Origin: Faecalibacterium sp. I4-1-79
GTDB taxonomy: Bacteria; Bacillota; Clostridia; Oscillospirales; Ruminococcaceae
Length of the DNA stretch: 64,000 bases
Direction: 5' to 3'
Assembly (NCBI RefSeq): GCF_023347235.1
Contig: NZ_CP094467.1
Location: 2,356,001 to 2,420,000, forward strand
The notes below the pieces were generated by a model. It did no database searches. It was not told the origin of the DNA and worked only from the letters and a program-made list of their open reading frames with translations. This document shows, piece after piece, positions 59,735 through 64,000 of the stretch (positions are counted from its first letter, which is position 1; every line of letters begins with the position of its first letter). A program made the translations under genes and the position numbers.

Positions 59735-60511
59735 TTACCGGTTCACGAAGTTCAGCACCAGAACCAGTAGCAGCATGTGCACGGGGTAAAAGGCGTAGCA
59801 GGCATACTGGAAAGGCTTGCTGTGATAGCCCTGCCGCCCGCGGTACAGCCAGATGGGCACCAGTGCCAGCAGCGCCAGCCCCTGCTGGCAAAGTTCAAAG
59901 TCCATGCCGAAAAGCTGGATTGGATACATAAGCCCGCCCAGCAGCTCCACGTTGACCCAGTACAGCGCAGCCAGCTGCCCCAGCAGACACCACCACTTGC
60001 GCCCGTGCCCGTGAAAAAAGTAGAAGATGAACACGGTCAGCACCCCGGCGCCGTAGTAGTCCACCATGCCCAGCGTGCCAAGCACCGCGCCCGCCGCCAC
60101 CACAAGGGCGGATACCAGCAGGTACAGCGCCATTTTCTGCTTTTTGCGCACGGTCTCCATCAGATGAATGCCCAGAATGCCCAGCAGCAGCGTCCAGATG
60201 ACGTTCTGGTGCACCGGGTAGAACCATGTACCGCCGTACATCAAATCGAAGGGCACTTCCGAAAGCAGGGCAAACAGCAGCAGCCGCAGAGTGTATTTTT
60301 TCAGGTCATGGGTGTGGAAATAGCCCTCCACCGCCATAAAGGCAAAGATGGGAAAGGCCACACGTCCCGCACAGGTCAGCCATTCCTGTGCCGGCAGCAG
60401 CGTCGCCCACAGGTGGTCCATCAGCATCAGCGCCATAGCAAGGATATGAAGAGCCGCTGCGCTCAGGTCAAAGCGGGTCGCGGCAGCGGGTTTGATCGCT
60501 TTTGTTGACAT
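59735..60511 (-). CDS. TraX-family membrane protein
   Basis: 258-aa polytopic protein with ~7 hydrophobic segments: ALHILAMALMLMDHLWATLL at the N-terminus, GRVAFPIFAFMAVEGYFHT (TraX signature), PFDLMYGG, and WLYRG plus YAFYPVHMLLLVLVL at the end. In F plasmids TraX acetylates pilin, but chromosomal homologues in gut Bacillota are of unknown role. ATG 60511 (MSTKAIKPAAATRFDLS) follows GAGGT. Confidence 0.85.
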   Translation of the reverse strand: MSTKAIKPAAATRFDLSAAALHILAMALMLMDHLWATLLPAQEWLTCAGRVAFPIFAFMAVEGYFHTHDLKKYTLRLLLFALLSEVPFDLMYGGTWFYPVHQNVIWTLLLGILGIHLMETVRKKQKMALYLLVSALVVAAGAVLGTLGMVDYYGAGVLTVFIFYFFHGHGRKWWCLLGQLAALYWVNVELLGGLMYPIQLFGMDFELCQQGLALLALVPIWLYRGRQGYHSKPFQYACYAFYPVHMLLLVLVLNFVNR

Positions 60512-60624
60512 ACTCGTACCTCGTCTTTGTCGAAATTTCGTTGTTCTGTCTGGAATACGAACGAGCCCCGCAAAGAATTGCAGCCCCGGCCAGATTTTTC
60601 CACCGCCGGAGCTGCAGTAATGCT

Positions 60625-60780
60625 TTATTTTTTCTGATGCGAATACCCCAGACACAAATAGCTGGAGCCAAGGCAGAGCCATACCACCGCCGTAGAGTGA
60701 TTCTCGCCGGTAACAAGATTCAGCACCGCAGCAAGAAAAAACAACAGTCCGCTGAGATAAAACAGGCTGCATTTTTTCAT
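60625..60780 (-). CDS. 51-aa small membrane protein
   Basis: MKKCSLFYLSGLLFFLAAV, then LNLVTGENHS and a second helix TAVVWLCLGSSYLCLGY, ending SHQKK. GGAGGTG lies 8 bases before ATG 60780. Two short hydrophobic segments and a good ribosome site argue for a real gene. It precedes the traX-like gene by ~110 bp on the same strand. Unknown function. Confidence 0.6.
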   Translation of the reverse strand: MKKCSLFYLSGLLFFLAAVLNLVTGENHSTAVVWLCLGSSYLCLGYSHQKK

Positions 60781-60827
60781 AGAGCACACCTCCGGTGTCG
60801 GATGATTTTTTTATTGGAATGCAGAAT

Positions 60828-60869
60828 GGTGTTAAAGGCTTCCCCCGTCCGGGGGAAGCCTTTAACACC
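60828..60869. terminator. 42-bp perfect palindrome
   Basis: GGTGTTAAAGGCTTCCCCCG with its exact complement separated by two bases. A stem of this strength will end transcription or act as a mobile hairpin. Confidence 0.6.
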
Positions 60870-60905
60870 AACCACAAGTCCCCGTTTTATCATTTGAGGC
60901 CTTTC

Positions 60906-61286
60906 CCACCGGCTATTTTGGATACGGCAAGCGCAGGGGCGGCTGCCATTTTACTCCGCGTGCAAAGGGGCGCAAAGTGCCCGCCCGGCACGCAGAAAGC
61001 ATGTGCCCGCAACAGTCTGCGGGCAAATTCATGAAGGGTGGCTTGCCTGCCTGCCCATGGAGACGTAAGCGCAAAAGCAGGAATGCGGGAAGGAGCAAGG
61101 GACGGTTTCGGCGAAAAAGCGTCTGGCGGTGGCGGAAAAGCCGAACGCAAGATTTTTTCATAATAGCTGGCTCGTAAGGTGAGCCGTACCAAAACTTCCT
61201 TGCGGAAATGTGCAGCGTTATAGTTCATCTGCACCTGAACCGGCAGCTGTGCACCCGGCGCTTGCCGCACCCAAAATAGCCGGTGG
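60906..61286. mobile_element. MITE-like element with 29-bp terminal inverted repeats
   Basis: The left end CCACCGGCTATTTTGG (60906...) continues to 60934 and matches the reverse complement of 61258-61286 in 27 of 29 bases. The 381-bp interior has an ORF on the minus strand (60890-61270) with no family features. The right end abuts the gene at 61296. No clear target duplication. Confidence 0.65.
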
Positions 61287-61295
61287 AACGTTTAT

Positions 61296-61934
61296 TTAGT
61301 TTTTGGCGTTTTCCAGATAGATCTCAAAGGCTTCGGCAAAGCTGGCATTTACATCAAAGGGGACAGTGTAGTCCACCTTGGAGGTCACAAGGCAGAGGTC
61401 CAGCCGATTGGAGGTTTCGTCTGCCTGCCGGTTCAGCTTGCTCAGCGCGGCATGGATGACCTTGCGGTCGTAGTTGATGGTGGTCACCCGCTTCACATCG
61501 CAGCAGTAGGAGATCTGGTTGCCCTCGGCGTTGAAGCGGTAGCCGGTGCCCCCACCGGAGAGCAACTGCTCGGAGCTGCGCAGGTCGTTCATCCGCTTGA
61601 AGGTGCGGGCAATGCTCTGGCGCGCGGCATTCAGGCTGACCTCGCTGTCCATATCCATGTCCAGTGCATCCTTTGCCTTGCGGATGGCGGCAAACAGGCG
61701 GCTTTTTTCCTCCAGCAGGTAGAGCATGAACCGGGCAATGTCGGTGATCTGCTCCGCATATTCGGTCTGTGCTACGTCCATAACGGTCTCGTCCTCAGCC
61801 TCGGGCATCACCTTATGGCGCAGATAGGTGTTGGCCACCTTGGTCACGTTGGCGTCGCAGTCCAGAATGCCCTGTGCCTCGTCCAGCAGGGACTGGAGCT
61901 TGTTCTGGTAACGGAATGCTTCCTTCAGGTTCAT
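61296..61934 (-). CDS. hypothetical protein (212 aa)
   Basis: I do not recognise the family. Mostly helical: MNLKEAFRYQNKLQSLLDEA, TEYAEQITDIARFMLYLLEE, then SLNAARQSIARTFKRMNDLR, and a C-terminal part with strands (YRFNAEGNQISYCCDVKRV). No signal peptide or membrane segment. GGAGG lies before ATG 61934. It may be of phage or mobile origin (the style recalls tail-assembly hypotheticals), but no phage gene is nearby. Confidence 0.7.
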   Translation of the reverse strand: MNLKEAFRYQNKLQSLLDEAQGILDCDANVTKVANTYLRHKVMPEAEDETVMDVAQTEYAEQITDIARFMLYLLEEKSRLFAAIRKAKDALDMDMDSEVSLNAARQSIARTFKRMNDLRSSEQLLSGGGTGYRFNAEGNQISYCCDVKRVTTINYDRKVIHAALSKLNRQADETSNRLDLCLVTSKVDYTVPFDVNASFAEAFEIYLENAKN

Positions 61935-62012
61935 AGTCGTTCCCTCCGTCTTTTTTCTGTCTTCAGCTTACCACAGACTGCCCGCCCGCGCAAGCTTTCC
62001 GGTAAAACAGAC

Positions 62013-62049
62013 AAAACGCCCGCCCCGGCATGACCGGGACGGGCGCTTT
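62013..62049 (-). terminator. terminator of 84-aa gene
   Basis: Minus strand GCGCCCGTCCCGG/CCGGGGCGGGCG, followed by TTTTGTC. Confidence 0.7.
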
Positions 62050-62091
62050 GCGTTTGCTATGACACTTATGGGATTAAGAGAATATCAGTGG

Positions 62092-62346
62092 TCAGCCGGC
62101 CACGCGCTCGGTGCGGCCTGCCTCCAGCATATAGCGCAGGAAGCCGGTCACGTCGGCAGGGTCGGTCACGGTGAGGTCAAAGCCCTTCTTGGGGGCAGTG
62201 TCCATCATCTGCAGCATGGAGCATGCGGTAGCGTCCTTTTTCAGGTCGCAGGTCTTGCCGTTGTCCAGATGCAGCAGCACGCTGCCGTGGCTGGCAGAAA
62301 GCTGGCGCATGAAACGTTCCTTATCAAAATACTCGATCCGAAGCAT
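62092..62346 (-). CDS. hypothetical protein (84 aa)
   Basis: Small alpha/beta protein (LRIEYFDKERFMRQLSASHG, SVLLHLDNGKTCDLKKDATA, FDLTVTDPADVTGFLRYML) after GGAGG. The plan of strands and the final TDPADV helix recall the HPr-like fold, but no phosphorylatable His/Ser motif is evident. It is divergent from the AraC gene. Confidence 0.65.
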   Translation of the reverse strand: MLRIEYFDKERFMRQLSASHGSVLLHLDNGKTCDLKKDATACSMLQMMDTAPKKGFDLTVTDPADVTGFLRYMLEAGRTERVAG

Positions 62347-62615
62347 AGGAATACCTCCTTGATGAAATGGTTTATGTTACACTTGCCGTCCAGTCCTCTT
62401 TGGACAGGCGGCGGGAGAATAGCGGTTTTGCCCGGCAGTGGAAACGCTTGCACAGCTTGCGTCCCGGCTGCCTTGGTGCTATACTGAGCTTGGAAACTCT
62501 GATAGGATAATACCACAAAACAATCGCAAATAATAGAACAGAACCGCATAGTATATGCAACAAAACCGGCATTGGCAAAAAACATTCAAAGTATTGCGGA
62601 AAGGATTTGGTGAAT

Positions 62616-63548
62616 ATGGCATATCAGACAAGCTGTGCCTCTTATACCAGCGGCCGGGTGGGACTTTCCAGTGCTACTGCTGTGGTAGCCGATGCCGCCG
62701 GGCGGGAGCAGACCCAGCACGGCAGCCCGCTGTTCCCTATTGCCTGCTATGCCGAGGATCTTTCCTGTTTTTCGGTGGCGTGGCACTGGCACGAGGAATT
62801 TGAGTTCATTCTGGCGGCGCTGGGGCCTATCCATGTGGATGTGAACAAGACCCGACTGACCTTGCAGACCGGACAGGGCGTGTTTGTCAACTCCGGTGCG
62901 CTGCACGCGGTAGAGCCTGCCGAGGACAGCGCGCTGCTGCACTCCGGCGTGTTTCAGCCCCGGCTGATCGGCGGCATGGACACCGTATTCTGGCAAAAGC
63001 TCATCCGCCCGCTTTTGCAGCCGGGCACGCCGCCCTTCTTTTTGCTGGATGAGGCCGTGCCATGGCAGCGGCAGGTGCTGCTCTGCCTGCGGGAGGCGTG
63101 GAAGGGCGTGGCGGACGAGCCTTTCGACTACGAGAACCGGGTGCGCTACCACCTTACCGCCGCCCTGCGGCTGCTCATTACCCAATGCGTCAGCGGCAAG
63201 GTGAAGGTATCGGAGCAGGAACAAATTGCCTCGGAGCGGATGAAACAGATGCTGCGCTATGTAGAGGAGCACTACGCCGAGGAGCTGACCGTGGAAAAGC
63301 TGGCCGGGTGCGTTGCCCTGAGCGAAAGCGCCTGCCTGCGCAGCTTCCGGCAGTTTCTGGGCATCACGCCCATCCAGTACGTCAAGCAGTTCCGGGTGGA
63401 AAAAGCCGCCGAGCTGCTGCGCTCCACCCGGCTCAAGACCGGCGAGGTGGGGCTGGAATGCGGCTTTTCGGACGCCAGCTACTTTATCAAGACCTTCCGG
63501 GAGATCAAGCACTGCACCCCCCGGGAGTACCGTATCCGCTTCTGCTGA
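62616..63548 (+). CDS. AraC-family transcriptional regulator
   Basis: 310 aa. The N-terminal cupin-like sensor domain (FSVAWHWHEEFEFILAALGP, GQGVFVNSGALHAVEP) has the HxH/E pattern. The C-terminal double helix-turn-helix is LTVEKLAGCVALSESACLRS and TGEVGLECGFSDASYFIKTF, ending KHCTPREYR. ATG 62616 is preferred, with AAGGA 10 bases upstream; a GTG at 62610 is the alternative. The regulated gene may be the partial gene at the window end or elsewhere. Confidence 0.9.
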   Translation: MAYQTSCASYTSGRVGLSSATAVVADAAGREQTQHGSPLFPIACYAEDLSCFSVAWHWHEEFEFILAALGPIHVDVNKTRLTLQTGQGVFVNSGALHAVEPAEDSALLHSGVFQPRLIGGMDTVFWQKLIRPLLQPGTPPFFLLDEAVPWQRQVLLCLREAWKGVADEPFDYENRVRYHLTAALRLLITQCVSGKVKVSEQEQIASERMKQMLRYVEEHYAEELTVEKLAGCVALSESACLRSFRQFLGITPIQYVKQFRVEKAAELLRSTRLKTGEVGLECGFSDASYFIKTFREIKHCTPREYRIRFC

Positions 63549-63581
63549 TGTGAAAGGTAAAAATGCCGAGCAGAACCGCAG

Positions 63582-63739
63582 AACTCCCCCAGTCACGGCT
63601 GCGCCGTGCCAGCCCCCTCTAAGATGGGGCCTTTGGCATAGCGATAAAGTTTCCTACTAAAGCGCAAAGTTTCCAAATGCGCCAGAGGCTCCCTCTCCGA
63701 GGGAGCTGGCAAAGCCGTTAGGCTTTGGCTGAGGGAGTT
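63582..63739. mobile_element. MITE-like repeat with ~40-bp imperfect inverted ends
   Basis: AACTCCCCCAGTCACGGCTG... at the left and ...GGCTTTGGCTGAGGGAGTT at the right are inverted with most bases matching. Inner CACGGCTGCGCCGTG and AAAGCC/GGCTTT hairpins. The wording is that of a repeat widespread in Oscillospiraceae, from memory. Confidence 0.55.
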
Positions 63740-63765
63740 CATTTCACTACTCCCCATGAAAAATC

Positions 63766-63797
63766 AATGCCGGGCAGTCTGCGCGTTGCCCGGCATT
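63766..63797 (-). terminator. terminator of the end-of-window gene
   Basis: AATGCCGGGCA/TGCCCGGCATT stem, followed on the minus strand by TTTTTCATG, a few bases past the stop at 63801. Confidence 0.7.
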
Positions 63798-63800
63798 GTA

Positions 63801-64000
63801 TTATAAAATTATCCCCTGCCAGCGCTCCGGCGGGATGACCGGCTCGGTGACAAAGGCTTCGGGGTTCGGGGCAAGAACATGGCGGGTGACCCGGAAAAGC
63901 CCCTCGGCGTCGCACAAAATGCAGCTTGCATCGCCAAGTTTTGTGTTCCGGGCTGCGCCGCAGTCCAGATATGCCTGCTCCAGCTTGACGAAATCCTCCG
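63801..64000 (-). CDS. partial gene cut by window end (C-terminal 65 residues)
   Basis: On the minus strand an open frame enters at 64000 (DFVKLEQAYLDCGAARNTKL, DASCILCDAEGLFRVTRHVL, PEAFVTEPVIPPERWQGIIL) and stops at 63801-63803. Two cysteines in CILC, no recognised domain. The codon style is that of neighbouring genes and a terminator follows, so it is likely a real gene. The family cannot be named from this fragment. Confidence 0.6.
   Translation of the reverse strand, partial: EDFVKLEQAYLDCGAARNTKLGDASCILCDAEGLFRVTRHVLAPNPEAFVTEPVIPPERWQGIIL

Noticed and set aside
60890-61270. 126-aa frame inside the MITE
   Set aside because: Covers the MITE ends, low-complexity Pro/Arg-rich text, no ribosome site; treated as non-coding.

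Overview
The window is chromosomal DNA from a Faecalibacterium (cf. F. prausnitzii; Bacillota, Oscillospiraceae). The reasons are the 16S rRNA (minus strand), whose V1 helix and mid-molecule sequence fit that genus as I remember it, the roughly 55-58% GC coding style with Clostridia-type strong Shine-Dalgarno sites, and Clostridia hallmarks (T-box on valS, spoIIA operon, TnpX-type serine recombinase, valS-folC neighbourhood).

Layout. 1-1840: an agr-like LytTR regulator (cut by the window edge) and its GHKL sensor kinase. 1841-2704: a promoter followed by a ~550-nt structured non-coding RNA (copy A) and a three-hairpin repeat. 2705-9756: housekeeping and accessory genes (Zn alcohol dehydrogenase, ThrE-type exporter, argG, a methyltransferase) mixed with clear gene decay (LysR stub, internally deleted ZIP transporter, Tp47-like gene with an in-frame stop). 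10091-17490: an island made of the second ~550-nt RNA copy, a PadR-DUF2812 pair, and the remains of an integrative/mobilizable element (relaxase tail, ParB-like protein, truncated small ORF, oriT-like hairpins, TnpW-like protein, large serine recombinase, DUF6061-like protein). The recombinase end lies next to the tRNA genes of an rRNA operon.

17608-23260: a complete rRNA operon on the minus strand, 16S-tRNA-Ala-tRNA-Ile-23S-5S-tRNA-Glu-tRNA-Lys, with tandem promoters, RNA processing stems and a terminator. 23344-24800: spoIIAA-spoIIAB-sigF. 24901-29704: T-box-controlled valS-vanZ-folC-like operon. 29705-35006: a translationally coupled operon of homocysteine methyltransferase/MTHFR plus two glycosyltransferases and a flippase. 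35157-41887: GNAT, hflX, Lrp, lipoprotein, an ABC transporter operon with a YtrA-type repressor, and a glycosyltransferase. 42092-45400: a membrane protein, an ArsC-like protein, an IS110 element with a candidate bridge RNA, and ferredoxin. 45675-50014: polA-tsaD-nitroreductase. 50084-53702: NAD(P)H-hydrate dehydratase and a TetM-like GTPase fused to a Rae1/YacP-type nuclease domain. 53879-59287: a three-gene operon of 2-hydroxyacyl-CoA-dehydratase-type ATPase/activase proteins and a U32-like protein. 59735-64000: TraX, a 51-aa membrane protein, a MITE, two hypotheticals, an AraC regulator, a second MITE and a gene cut by the window end.

The observations I rate highest are the GTPase-nuclease fusion (51120-53702), the duplicated promoter-driven ~550-nt RNA (1961-2508 and 10130-10679), a family of ~100-bp composite two-hairpin elements with covarying stems (four copies, 37037-51099), and the IS110 candidate bridge RNA. 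No CRISPR array was seen. All of this is by eye; no database search was run.
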